Below the pieces are notes generated by a model. The model was not told where the DNA came from. It saw only the letters and a program-made list of their open reading frames with translations, and ran no database searches. Of a DNA stretch of 64,000 nucleotides, positions 1 through 7,508 are shown one piece after another. The DNA is from Paenochrobactrum pullorum. GTDB taxonomy: Bacteria; Pseudomonadota; Alphaproteobacteria; Rhizobiales; Rhizobiaceae. The stretch is taken from the NCBI RefSeq assembly GCF_041929845.1, contig NZ_JBHEEH010000009.1, forward strand, positions 38,202 to 102,201, given 5' to 3'. The stretch's first letter is position 1. Every line of letters starts with the position of its first letter. The translations under genes and the position numbers were made by a program.

Positions 1-2
1 GC

Positions 3-209
3 TATCTTTTGGGTGGCGCAGTGCTTGTCGAGCAGATTTATGCGCTTCCGGGGCTTGGCCGCATGGTTCTTGAAGCTATTTTGCAGCGTGATTATGCGAT
101 GGTGCAAGGTGCAGTTTTGTTTATCGCTTTCAATTTCATGATTGTTAATTTGCTTGTTGATCTTGCCTATGTGGCACTCGATCCGCGTATCCGGATGGAG
201 GAACGCTGA
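3..209 (+). CDS. Peptide ABC transporter permease, DppB type (C-terminal part)
   Basis: The reading frame is already open at the window edge, so only about the last 68 residues are visible. They contain the conserved end of DppB/OppB inner-membrane permeases: the EQIYALPGLGRM motif, then a hydrophobic segment and the DPRIR tail that usually closes this family. The stop overlaps the start of the next permease gene (ATGA at 209), which shows translational coupling within one importer operon. The start and N-terminal half lie outside the window. The substrate cannot be read from this part; the downstream genes suggest cell-wall peptides. Confidence 0.85.
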   Translation, partial: YLLGGAVLVEQIYALPGLGRMVLEAILQRDYAMVQGAVLFIAFNFMIVNLLVDLAYVALDPRIRMEER

Positions 210-1048
210 TGCAACTTCTTCGTTCGATCTTTTCCCATCCGAGCGGACGCATCGGTGGGATTATTATCCTCGTCTATTTGATCGTCGCCGTGATGGGCTA
301 TGTCGGATTGACCCCGTATGATCCGTTGCTGCAAAATCGTCTTGCCCGTTTGCAAGCGCCGAATAGTGCTTATTGGATGGGCACTGATCTGTTTGGTCGT
401 GACGTGATGAGCCGTTTGATGACCGGTATCACGCAATCCTTTATGGTAGGCTTTGCGGCTGTCGCTATTGCTGCTTTTGCAGGAACGGTGCTGGGTTTGA
501 CCGCCGCATGGTTTGGCCGTTGGTGGGATGGCTCTGTTATGCGTTTGATGGATGTGCTGTTGGCATTTCCCGCGATTTTGCTTGCACTTCTGATCATCAC
601 CGTGGTGGGACCGGGTGTCGGCACCAGCATTGCAGCCATTGCGATTGTCTATACGCCGATTTTTACCCGTGTTGTGCGTGGCCCTGCATTGTCACTGCGC
701 TCGCGTGATTTTGTCGATGCCGCGCGCACATTTGGCAGTAGTCGTTTTTACATCTTAACGCGCCATTTGCTGCTTAATCTGGTGGCGCCTTTGACCGTAC
801 AGATCACACTGGCATTGGCTTGGTCATTGCTGACAGAGGCCGGTTTGAGTTTCCTCGGCCTTGGTACACAGCCTCCGGCCTCATCACTTGGCCTGATGCT
901 CGCCGATGCGCGAAACCTGATGGAAAGCGCTCCATGGCTGCTGATCTTCCCTGCTCTTGCCATTATGATTGGCATTCTCGGTTTCAACCTGCTCGGTGAT
1001 GCGCTGCGCGATATTCTCGATCCAAAGACGCGGAGGACTGCATCGTGA
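209..1048 (+). CDS. Peptide ABC transporter permease, DppC type
   Basis: 279 residues, the usual size for DppC/OppC inner-membrane permeases. An N-terminal membrane segment (about residues 12-32) is followed by the periplasmic DPL...N...A..YWMGTD(L)FGRDV(M)SR motif, a core of about five membrane helices, and the EAxxSFLGLG loop near residues 210-220 that contacts the ATPase. The C-terminus has the GD.LRD.LDP ending typical of the family. It overlaps both neighbours: its start shares bases with the stop of the upstream DppB-type gene, and its stop with the GTG of the ATPase. It forms the channel together with the upstream permease. Substrate inferred only from context. Confidence 0.92.
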   Translation: MQLLRSIFSHPSGRIGGIIILVYLIVAVMGYVGLTPYDPLLQNRLARLQAPNSAYWMGTDLFGRDVMSRLMTGITQSFMVGFAAVAIAAFAGTVLGLTAAWFGRWWDGSVMRLMDVLLAFPAILLALLIITVVGPGVGTSIAAIAIVYTPIFTRVVRGPALSLRSRDFVDAARTFGSSRFYILTRHLLLNLVAPLTVQITLALAWSLLTEAGLSFLGLGTQPPASSLGLMLADARNLMESAPWLLIFPALAIMIGILGFNLLGDALRDILDPKTRRTAS

Positions 1049-2793
1049 GTGCTCTTCTTTCTGTTAAAGACCTGCGCGTCGGTTTCGGGCGTGATCCAAA
1101 AGCCAATGAGATTGTCCGCGGTGTCAGCTTTGATTTGAACGCCGGTGAAACAATGGCGATTGTCGGCGAAAGTGGTTCGGGTAAATCCGTGACCTCGCTT
1201 TCGGTCAACCGTCTGGTAGATTTTGGCGGCGGCAGCATCATTGGTGGCTCGATGCTTTTCCAGCGTGCTGACGGCTTGATCATTGATCTGGCAACGGCAC
1301 AGGAAAAAGAACTGACGACAATCCGCGGTGCGGAAATCGGCATGATTTTTCAAGAGCCGATGACCTCGCTTAATCCGGTTTTGAGCATCGGGACGCAGAT
1401 TGAGGAATCCTTCCGTCTCCATCGTGGTTTGACGGGTAAACAGGCTCATGCGGCTGCAAAAGACGCGCTTGATCGGGTACGTATTCCGGATGCGGCGCGT
1501 CGTTTGAAATATAGCCCTAACCAGTTTTCCGGCGGTATGTTGCAGCGTGTGATGATTGCTATCGCGCTGGCTTGTAACCCGCGCTTGCTGATTGCTGATG
1601 AGCCGACAACAGCACTTGATGTAACTGTGCAGGCACAGATCATGGCCTTGTTGAGTGAATTGAAGCGCGAAACCAATATGGGGATGATTTTCATCACTCA
1701 TGATATTGGTCTTGTGGCTGGAATTGCCGATAAAGTTATGGTGATGCAGTCCGGTCAGGTGGTTGAGCAGGGCGCGATCTCTGACGTACTGGATCGTCCG
1801 CAACATGCCTATACGCAGCATCTTTTGCAGGCTGTACCGCATTTTGAAAACGGTGCTGCCGTACGCCACGATTATCATCGTCCGCAAGAAGACACAGAAA
1901 AGCCAGCCCTTAAAGTGGAAGACCTGACGGTTCGTTTCTCGGTCAAGTCCGGTCTTTTTTCACGCACAACCGGCAATGTACACGCGGTGGATGGCGTCGA
2001 TTTTGACCTGATGCCGGGTGAAACACTGGCCATTGTTGGTGAAAGTGGATCGGGTAAATCCACCACTGCACGTGCCATTTTGGGGCTTGTCAAAGCAACG
2101 CGCGGTACATTTGAAACCAATGTGGTGAAAACAGCGCATGGCAATGCTGATGAGCCAGTGCAAATGGTATTTCAGAACCCTTATGCTTCGCTCAATCCGC
2201 GTCTGCGTGTTGATGAAATTCTGGCTGAACCGGTTATTGCCGCGGGCGGCAGCCGCACACCAGAAGTGAAGGCCAAGATGATCGCGTTGCTAAAGCGCGT
2301 TGGATTGCCGGAAGATAGTTTGCTGCGTTATCCGCACCAGTTCTCCGGTGGGCAACGTCAGCGTTTGTGTATTGCGCGCGCGTTGATGCTCAACCCATCC
2401 GTGCTGGTGCTTGATGAAGCCGTTTCTGCGCTTGATGTGTCCGTACAGGCAAAAGTGCTTGAACTACTTGTCGATTTGCAAAAAGAATATGGCCTTGCTT
2501 ATCTTTTTGTCTCGCATGATATGGCTGTTGTGGAACGTATCGCACATCGCATTGCGGTTGTTTATGCTGGTCAGATTGTTGAAATCGGTGATGCGTCTTC
2601 TGTGCTTTCCAAGCCGCAACATTCTTATACCAAGCGTTTGATTTCGGCCGTGCCGAGTATTACCAAGCGCAACGAGCATTTTACGCTGGATTCACGTCAG
2701 GTGCCGTCATTGGTGCGCCCGTTAGGCTATGAACCGCCAGCGGCTCATTGGCTGAATTACGGTGTTGATCATAAGGCGAGAGCTGAGGCATAA
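1045..2793 (+). CDS. Fused dipeptide-type ABC ATPase (DppD-DppF fusion)
   Basis: 582 residues with two complete ABC ATPase domains in one chain, so this protein would energise the importer alone. Domain 1 has Walker A GESGSGKS at residues 41-48, the QEPMTSLNP loop, the signature FSGGMLQR and Walker B LLIADEPTTALD. Domain 2 has a second GESGSGKS near residue 330, the QNPYASLNPR loop, FSGGQRQR and VLVLDEAVSALD. The gene starts with GTG inside the stop of the permease gene. Each half ends in the peptide-importer tail (QHAYTQ/QHSYTK and PSL), which in this family is linked to substrates of peptide size. The next gene begins one base after the stop, so the hydrolase is part of the operon. Confidence 0.93.
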   Translation: MSALLSVKDLRVGFGRDPKANEIVRGVSFDLNAGETMAIVGESGSGKSVTSLSVNRLVDFGGGSIIGGSMLFQRADGLIIDLATAQEKELTTIRGAEIGMIFQEPMTSLNPVLSIGTQIEESFRLHRGLTGKQAHAAAKDALDRVRIPDAARRLKYSPNQFSGGMLQRVMIAIALACNPRLLIADEPTTALDVTVQAQIMALLSELKRETNMGMIFITHDIGLVAGIADKVMVMQSGQVVEQGAISDVLDRPQHAYTQHLLQAVPHFENGAAVRHDYHRPQEDTEKPALKVEDLTVRFSVKSGLFSRTTGNVHAVDGVDFDLMPGETLAIVGESGSGKSTTARAILGLVKATRGTFETNVVKTAHGNADEPVQMVFQNPYASLNPRLRVDEILAEPVIAAGGSRTPEVKAKMIALLKRVGLPEDSLLRYPHQFSGGQRQRLCIARALMLNPSVLVLDEAVSALDVSVQAKVLELLVDLQKEYGLAYLFVSHDMAVVERIAHRIAVVYAGQIVEIGDASSVLSKPQHSYTKRLISAVPSITKRNEHFTLDSRQVPSLVRPLGYEPPAAHWLNYGVDHKARAEA

Positions 2794-2794
2794 G

Positions 2795-3790
2795 ATGAGC
2801 AAAATTTTTGCCCAAGCATTTGGTGTTGTTGAAGAAGCGGTTGCTGCCGGCCGGATTCCAGGTGCCGTTTTAGGTCTGGTTGAAGCTGATGGCAGGCGCA
2901 AAATTCAAGCCATCGGGCGGGCGCAAATTGAGCCGTCAGAACGCGCCATGCATGAAGATACATGGTTTGATCTGGCATCACTCACCAAAGTGCTTTTCAC
3001 CACGCCGCATATTCTGGAACTTGCAGAACAAGGCGTCATTGATCTTGATGCGCCTCTGATAAGCCATTTGCCGGATTTGCGCCAATATAATGCCAATGCA
3101 TGGGAGCGGAAGGTAACATTCCGCCAATGTTTGGGGCATCAGACACCCTTTCCGGCGGTCGAACCCATTTATACTTATGGTCGTGATGCGGATTTACTGC
3201 GCACTTTCATCATGCAGCGCGAATGGAAGGCCGGTGCGCCGGTTTATTCCGACATCAATTTCATTTTGTTGGGCTTCGTGCTGGAGCGTCTTGCACGCAA
3301 AACTATCCGTGAAATGGAAGCGGGTGCTGGTTTTGCTTGGAGTGCGGATGCTAATCAAGCGGCTGCTACCGAAGATTGCACTTGGCGCCACCGTGTGCTT
3401 TGCGGCGAAGTACATGATGACAATTGCTCCGCCTTGCAAGGAGCAGGACATGCGGGTCTGTTTGGCACTGCGGCATCCGTTCTCGATTTCGGCGAAGGCT
3501 TGCTGAATGGCAGCGGCGCCAGCAAACAGGTGATTGACTGGATGCGGACACCTTTATCATCAAGCCGTACGCATGGCTTTGAACGGGCGCATCAAGGCTG
3601 GTCTGGTGGCTCTGCCTGTTCGGCAGAAACAATCGGCCATACCGGTTTTACCGGCACTGGTTTATGGATTGATTTTGAAAAAAATCGGGCATGGACATTG
3701 CTCACCAATCGTATTCATCCTACCCGTCATTTTGACAGTCAAATTGTGTCGCTGCGCATTGCTGTCGGCGATCTTATCTCTCAAGGCTAG
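2795..3790 (+). CDS. Beta-lactamase-fold serine hydrolase, possible muropeptide amidase
   Basis: 331 residues from the ATG one base after the ATPase stop; a longer upstream start would lie inside the ATPase gene. It is a class C beta-lactamase/penicillin-binding-type hydrolase: nucleophile motif SLTK at residues 62-65, YSD at 151-153 in place of YxN, and HTG at 282-284. A GEVHDDN...GAGHAGLF stretch (about 205-223) is also present. No signal peptide is visible, so it should act in the cytosol. In Bacillus the related AmiE (YbbE) removes the peptide from MurNAc in muropeptide rescue. Here the gene sits between a peptide importer and anmK, so a role in cutting imported muropeptides is a good inference, not shown by sequence. 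An esterase is the main alternative. Confidence 0.8.
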   Translation: MSKIFAQAFGVVEEAVAAGRIPGAVLGLVEADGRRKIQAIGRAQIEPSERAMHEDTWFDLASLTKVLFTTPHILELAEQGVIDLDAPLISHLPDLRQYNANAWERKVTFRQCLGHQTPFPAVEPIYTYGRDADLLRTFIMQREWKAGAPVYSDINFILLGFVLERLARKTIREMEAGAGFAWSADANQAAATEDCTWRHRVLCGEVHDDNCSALQGAGHAGLFGTAASVLDFGEGLLNGSGASKQVIDWMRTPLSSSRTHGFERAHQGWSGGSACSAETIGHTGFTGTGLWIDFEKNRAWTLLTNRIHPTRHFDSQIVSLRIAVGDLISQG

Positions 3791-3801
3791 GAGTTTAAGC
3801 C

Positions 3802-4917
3802 ATGCAACCTGTATGGGCCGTTGGTCTGATGACCGGAACTGTTCTTGATGGCAATGTGGATGTGGCGCTTTTAAAAACCGATGGCGAGACCGTCACCGAG
3901 TTTGGTGCCTATGCGCTCAAACCTTATCCGCAGGAAATCCGTGATCTGTTGGAAGAAACCTTGGCGCAGGCACTGAAATGGAGTTTTGACGGGCCGGAGC
4001 CGGAAATTTTTAAAACGGCTGAAGAAGCATTGACCAGAGCACAATCCGCAGCCGTGCGTGAACTGGTCAATGAAAGCGGCCTGACGATGGCTGATATCGG
4101 CGTGGTTGGTTTTCACGGCCAAACAGTGCTGCATCGCGCCCCAACTAAAGATCGTTTGGGCGACACCCGCCAGCTTGGCGATGGTGTTTTGATGAGTGAG
4201 TTGCTCGGCACTAAAGTTGTTTATGATTTCCGCAGTGCCGATATGCGTGCAGGTGGGCAGGGTGCGCCGCTTTCAGCCGTTTATCATGCGGCATTGCTGA
4301 AATCTGCCGATGCCAGCGGTGACACAGCTGTGCTTAATTTGGGGGGCGTTGCCAATGTAACTTGGTGGGATGGTGCAGATGCAGTTGTGGCCTTTGATAC
4401 CGGCCCTGCCAATGCACCGCTGAATGATTTTATCAAAGCTCACACCGGCGCTGATATGGATCGTGATGGCGCATTGGGGCTTGCAGGCACTGTTGATGAG
4501 ACACGTCTGGCCAAATTGCTGGAACACAAATATCTGACCGCCCCATATCCAAAATCACTGGATCGTTTTGACTTTGGCGCAAAGATGGCTGAAGGTTTGG
4601 AATTGAAAGATGGTGCTGCCACGCTTACCGCTTTCACTGCAAGTGCTGTCGGTAAAGCGCTGGATTTATTGCCGCATCGCCCGAAGGGTCTGGCTGTCAG
4701 TGGCGGTGGTCGTCATAATCCGGCGATGATGAAGATGCTGGGTGAACGTGCAGGTGTTGAAGCGGTGCAAGCGGAAACATTTGGCTGGCGCGGTGATGCT
4801 GTGGAAGCAGAATGTTTTGCATTTCTGGCTGTGCGCGCATTACGTGGGCTGCCGATCAGCTATCCGGGCACAACCGGCGTGCCGGCACCTATGACCGGCG
4901 GCCGGTTGGCCGGTTAA
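3802..4917 (+). CDS. anmK: Anhydro-N-acetylmuramic acid kinase
   Basis: 371 residues, close to the 369 of E. coli AnmK. It hydrates and phosphorylates 1,6-anhydro-MurNAc to MurNAc-6-phosphate in cell-wall recycling. The N-terminal phosphate-binding motif GLMTGTVLDGNVDVAL (residues 7-22) is the form seen in Rhizobiales, where T replaces the first S of the classical MSGTSLDG. Further marks are GFHGQTVLHR, DFRSADMRAGGQGAPL, NLGGVANVT, FDTGPANAPLNDF and the C-terminal VSGGGRHNP. GPAN replaces the common GPGN. It follows the hydrolase by 11 bases, so the two are probably co-translated. MurQ, which would complete the route, is not in the window. Confidence 0.95.
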   Translation: MQPVWAVGLMTGTVLDGNVDVALLKTDGETVTEFGAYALKPYPQEIRDLLEETLAQALKWSFDGPEPEIFKTAEEALTRAQSAAVRELVNESGLTMADIGVVGFHGQTVLHRAPTKDRLGDTRQLGDGVLMSELLGTKVVYDFRSADMRAGGQGAPLSAVYHAALLKSADASGDTAVLNLGGVANVTWWDGADAVVAFDTGPANAPLNDFIKAHTGADMDRDGALGLAGTVDETRLAKLLEHKYLTAPYPKSLDRFDFGAKMAEGLELKDGAATLTAFTASAVGKALDLLPHRPKGLAVSGGGRHNPAMMKMLGERAGVEAVQAETFGWRGDAVEAECFAFLAVRALRGLPISYPGTTGVPAPMTGGRLAG

Positions 4918-4925
4918 TCATCTGG

Positions 4926-5357
4926 TTAGCTGGCGTTCGCGAGACGTTTTTTAAGGAAACTGCGGGTGCGTCCGATTGGAAAATCGGGCAACTCGCCAAA
5001 GACCTGATAGCCCTGGCGCTCATACGCAATTTTGGCGACAGGGCTGAATGTATCAATCAGCGCACCATGGCAGTGACGTACCAGCGCTTCGTCTTCTGCA
5101 GCCTGCAACATTTTTCCAGCTATACGTTGGCCGCGCAAGGAGCTATCGACCCAAAGCCATTGAATATAAAGCCAGCCCCAAGCTGTATATCCGGAAATAC
5201 CAGCCAGTATTTTGCCATTCTCATCACGCACGAAAACGGCAAGCGATTTACGATCTGAGGCGCCAACATCGGCATCGTTGAAGGCCGATAATTGTTGGCC
5301 CACAAAGGCAAGATCATCGGCAGAAGGTGTGGCGGTCACTTCAAATTCTGTGGTCAT
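4926..5357 (-). CDS. GNAT family N-acetyltransferase
   Basis: 143 residues forming a single GNAT domain. The acetyl-CoA binding motif is LRGQRIAGKML (about residues 74-84), preceded by the beta-strand WLYIQWLWVD and followed by IAYERQGYQVFGELPDFP, the typical C-terminal strand and loop. The gene runs opposite to its neighbours and lies convergent to anmK, only 8 bases from its stop. Acceptor substrate unknown; the position between anmK and nagA may be coincidental. Small stand-alone GNATs of this type occur widely in Rhizobiales. Confidence 0.85.
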   Translation of the reverse strand: MTTEFEVTATPSADDLAFVGQQLSAFNDADVGASDRKSLAVFVRDENGKILAGISGYTAWGWLYIQWLWVDSSLRGQRIAGKMLQAAEDEALVRHCHGALIDTFSPVAKIAYERQGYQVFGELPDFPIGRTRSFLKKRLANAS

Positions 5358-5442
5358 TCCGGTTGTCCGATAAGAATGAAAATGAGCTTAATGCTCAAGA
5401 GAATAGCGAGAGCATAGGCGGCTTTTATCGCCTTCTGTCAAT

Positions 5443-5474
5443 TTGTATTTGAAGCGCTTACGCTTAAAATACAA
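5443..5474. promoter_or_regulatory. Long inverted repeat upstream of nagA, operator candidate
   Basis: Two 14-base arms, TTGTATTTGAAGCG and CGCTTAAAATACAA, match at 13 of 14 positions around a CTTA spacer. The element ends 33 bases before the nagA start, and no T-run follows it, so a terminator is unlikely. The left part also contains the perfect palindrome AAGCGCTT, a core seen in LacI-family sites. It could bind an amino-sugar repressor. The regulator is not in the window. Confidence 0.5.
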
Positions 5475-5507
5475 GGGATGGCATAAAACAATGACGGAGA
5501 CAGTCTG

Positions 5508-6665
5508 ATGAATGCTTATAGTTTAAAAGGCGCACGAATTTTTGACGGCGAACGCTTGGCTAATCATAAGGCTGTCATTGTTCGCGATGGGCGCATTGAA
5601 GCCATTGTTGCTGAAAATGAGATTGATGAAAACCTGCCGCAAATTAATCTGGATGGCGGCATTTTAGCGCCGGGCTTTATTGATGCGCAGGTCAATGGCG
5701 GTGGTGGTATCATGCTCAATGATGCGCCAACCGCAGAAAATATGCGCATTATGGCTAAAGCGCATCGCCAATTCGGCACGACCAGCATGTTGCCTACATT
5801 GATCACCGACGTGCAGGAAAAATCTTTTAGAGCCATTGAAGCAGCCATCACACTTGCCAATGATGATGCAGGTATTGTGGGTTTGCATTTGGAAGGCCCG
5901 CATATTGCACCAGCCCGTAAGGGTGTGCATTTGCCGAAATTCATGCGCCCTCTCAGCGATGATGATGTGGCGGCAATGGTAGAAGCTGCAAACCATATTG
6001 ATGCTTTGCTGGTCACGATGGCAGCAGAGCAGGTAAGCGTTACGCAGGTTGAAAAACTATCGGCCAATGGCGTGATCGTTTGCCTTGGCCATACGGATGC
6101 GACAGCCGAAGCTGCAACAAAGCTTTTTGATGCTGGCGCACGTGGTGTGACGCATTTGTTCAATGCGATGAGCCAGCTTGGCAGCCGTGCACCGGGTGTG
6201 GTTGGTGCAGCGCTTGACCATCCATCCGTTTGGGGTGGCATTATTCCGGACGGTCATCATATTGACCCGATGAGTTTGCGGGTGGCCATTCGTGCCAAAC
6301 ATGCCAATATGGGTGAGGGAAAATTGTTTTTCGTCACCGATGCTATGGGCTTGGTTGGCTCGGATAAAGACAGTTTTGATCTGCATGGTCGCATTGTGCG
6401 CCGCAGTGTTGGCGAAGGTTTACCAAAGCTGACCCTTGATGATGGCACCATTGCCGGCTCCGATCTTGATATGGCATCGGCTGTGCGATTTGGCGTCGAG
6501 AGGCTGGACTTGAGCCTTGCCACATCACTTGCCATGGCGACATCCTATCCGGCTCGTTTTTTAAGGCTTAATGATCGTGGCTATGTGCGGGCAGGTTTGC
6601 GCGCGGATTTGGTTCATCTTGATGACCAGCTTCAAGTGCGTCGTACTTGGATTGCCGGTGTTTAG
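5508..6665 (+). CDS. nagA: N-acetylglucosamine-6-phosphate deacetylase
   Basis: 385 residues, the normal NagA length. It removes acetate from GlcNAc-6-phosphate, feeding amino sugars to central metabolism or back to peptidoglycan synthesis. Amidohydrolase landmarks appear in order: GFIDAQVNGGGG near residue 57, HLEGPHIAP near 127, CLGHTDAT near 197, HLFNAMSQLGSRAPG near 217, DGHHIDP, and VTDAMGL with the catalytic Asp near 279. It follows the muropeptide genes but is set apart by the leftward GNAT gene and has its own upstream region with a long inverted repeat, so it is probably transcribed separately. Its placement supports a recycling role for the cluster. Confidence 0.95.
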   Translation: MNAYSLKGARIFDGERLANHKAVIVRDGRIEAIVAENEIDENLPQINLDGGILAPGFIDAQVNGGGGIMLNDAPTAENMRIMAKAHRQFGTTSMLPTLITDVQEKSFRAIEAAITLANDDAGIVGLHLEGPHIAPARKGVHLPKFMRPLSDDDVAAMVEAANHIDALLVTMAAEQVSVTQVEKLSANGVIVCLGHTDATAEAATKLFDAGARGVTHLFNAMSQLGSRAPGVVGAALDHPSVWGGIIPDGHHIDPMSLRVAIRAKHANMGEGKLFFVTDAMGLVGSDKDSFDLHGRIVRRSVGEGLPKLTLDDGTIAGSDLDMASAVRFGVERLDLSLATSLAMATSYPARFLRLNDRGYVRAGLRADLVHLDDQLQVRRTWIAGV

Positions 6666-6787
6666 TTTTGAATTATCAAGATGAAAACATGAGATAAACA
6701 GACGAACAAAAATCTTGTTGTGACTGAAATGGCATGTCTGCTTTAATGGTGATAAAATAAATCTAGTTTTTGCACGATGAGGATAGT

Positions 6788-6823
6788 ATCAACTCTTATC
6801 CGAGTTGATTCTTAAATTTAGAA
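6788..6823. promoter_or_regulatory. Nested inverted repeats upstream of heme oxygenase
   Basis: ATCAACTC (6788-6795) and GAGTTGAT (6802-6809) form a perfect 8-base inverted repeat around TTATCC. It is followed directly by the near-palindrome TTCTTAAATTTAGAA (6809-6823), which is perfect if one T is omitted. The pair ends 9 bases before the start codon. Iron- and heme-responsive regulators of this order (Irr, RirA) bind AT-rich palindromes, and TTTAGAA is reminiscent of an Irr-type half-site, so iron control is plausible but unproven. Confidence 0.4.
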
Positions 6824-6832
6824 AGCCTTGTT

Positions 6833-7441
6833 ATGAGTGAAGCCATTGCTCTTGAAACCGCAACAGATTTGCCGCGCTCCAAGCGTTTGAAGGCCGTAAC
6901 AACCGGCACGCACGATACGCTGGATAAATCGATCATGGCGGGTGAACCATTTAAGGATCGCGAAAGATATTCACGCTTTTTGAAAGTTCAGCATCTGTTT
7001 CATCGCGATATTGACGCGCTTTATGACAATGAAAAACTTGATGCATTGTTGCCTGATCTCAAAGGTCGCCGTCGTTTTGGATTGATTGGCGAAGATTTGG
7101 CTGACTTGGAAGTTTCTGTTCCTGAAACATCTGATGCACCGGCTTTTGCAAATAGCAATGATGTAGATCTCCCGACTGCTTTGGGCTGGCTCTATGTTGC
7201 TGAAGGCTCCAATATGGGCGCGGCTTTCTTGCTTAAGGCTGCACAGAAGATTGAACTCTCTGAAGAATTTGGTGCCCGTCATTTGGCCGGCGCGCCTGAA
7301 GGTCGTGGCCTGCATTGGCGTACATTTACGCAAGCACTTGATGATATTGACTTAAGTGAAGATGAAGAAGGCAAGGTTGTTGCCGGTGCAGAAGCTGCGT
7401 TCAAGCGTGTTCATGAGCTGGTCAAGCAGATGTTCAGGTAA
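6833..7441 (+). CDS. Biliverdin-producing heme oxygenase
   Basis: 202 residues of the HO superfamily. The proximal heme ligand is the histidine at residue 27 in TTGTHDTLD. The distal helix is represented by GWLYVAEGSNMGAAFLL (about 119-135), with the flexible Gly region and the conserved Glu. It would open imported heme to biliverdin, CO and Fe2+ in the cytosol, using an electron donor such as a flavin or ferredoxin reductase. No partner lies beside it, but the TonB receptors at 21-31 kb could supply heme. It stands alone between nagA and a convergent LysR gene, with palindromic sequence just upstream and a strong terminator just downstream. Confidence 0.9.
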   Translation: MSEAIALETATDLPRSKRLKAVTTGTHDTLDKSIMAGEPFKDRERYSRFLKVQHLFHRDIDALYDNEKLDALLPDLKGRRRFGLIGEDLADLEVSVPETSDAPAFANSNDVDLPTALGWLYVAEGSNMGAAFLLKAAQKIELSEEFGARHLAGAPEGRGLHWRTFTQALDDIDLSEDEEGKVVAGAEAAFKRVHELVKQMFR

Positions 7442-7456
7442 TCATATTTATCTATA

Positions 7457-7508
7457 AAAATCAAGGCTGTGGCAGAGAGGTTCATCTCACTGCCACAGCC
7501 TTGATTTT
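7457..7508. terminator. Bidirectional terminator with a 19-bp stem
   Basis: A perfect 19-base-pair stem: the arms AAAATCAAGGCTGTGGCAG (7457-7475) and its complement (7490-7508) enclose a 14-base loop. The A-tract on one side and the T-tract on the other allow it to end transcription of the heme oxygenase rightward and of the LysR gene leftward. The last codons and the stop of the LysR gene lie inside it. Confidence 0.9.

Noticed and set aside
748..1887. 379-codon open frame on the minus strand
   Set aside because: It runs antisense across the end of the DppC-type gene and the first half of the fused ATPase, both clearly coding. Its product has no recognisable domain and has unusual His/Arg-rich composition typical of antisense frames.
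4812..5258. 148-codon plus-strand frame spanning the end of anmK and the GNAT gene
   Set aside because: It overlaps two well-supported genes on both strands and has no domain or start signal.
5564..6241. 225-codon minus-strand frame inside nagA
   Set aside because: Antisense shadow of nagA, rich in Ala and Ser, no domain and no ribosome site.
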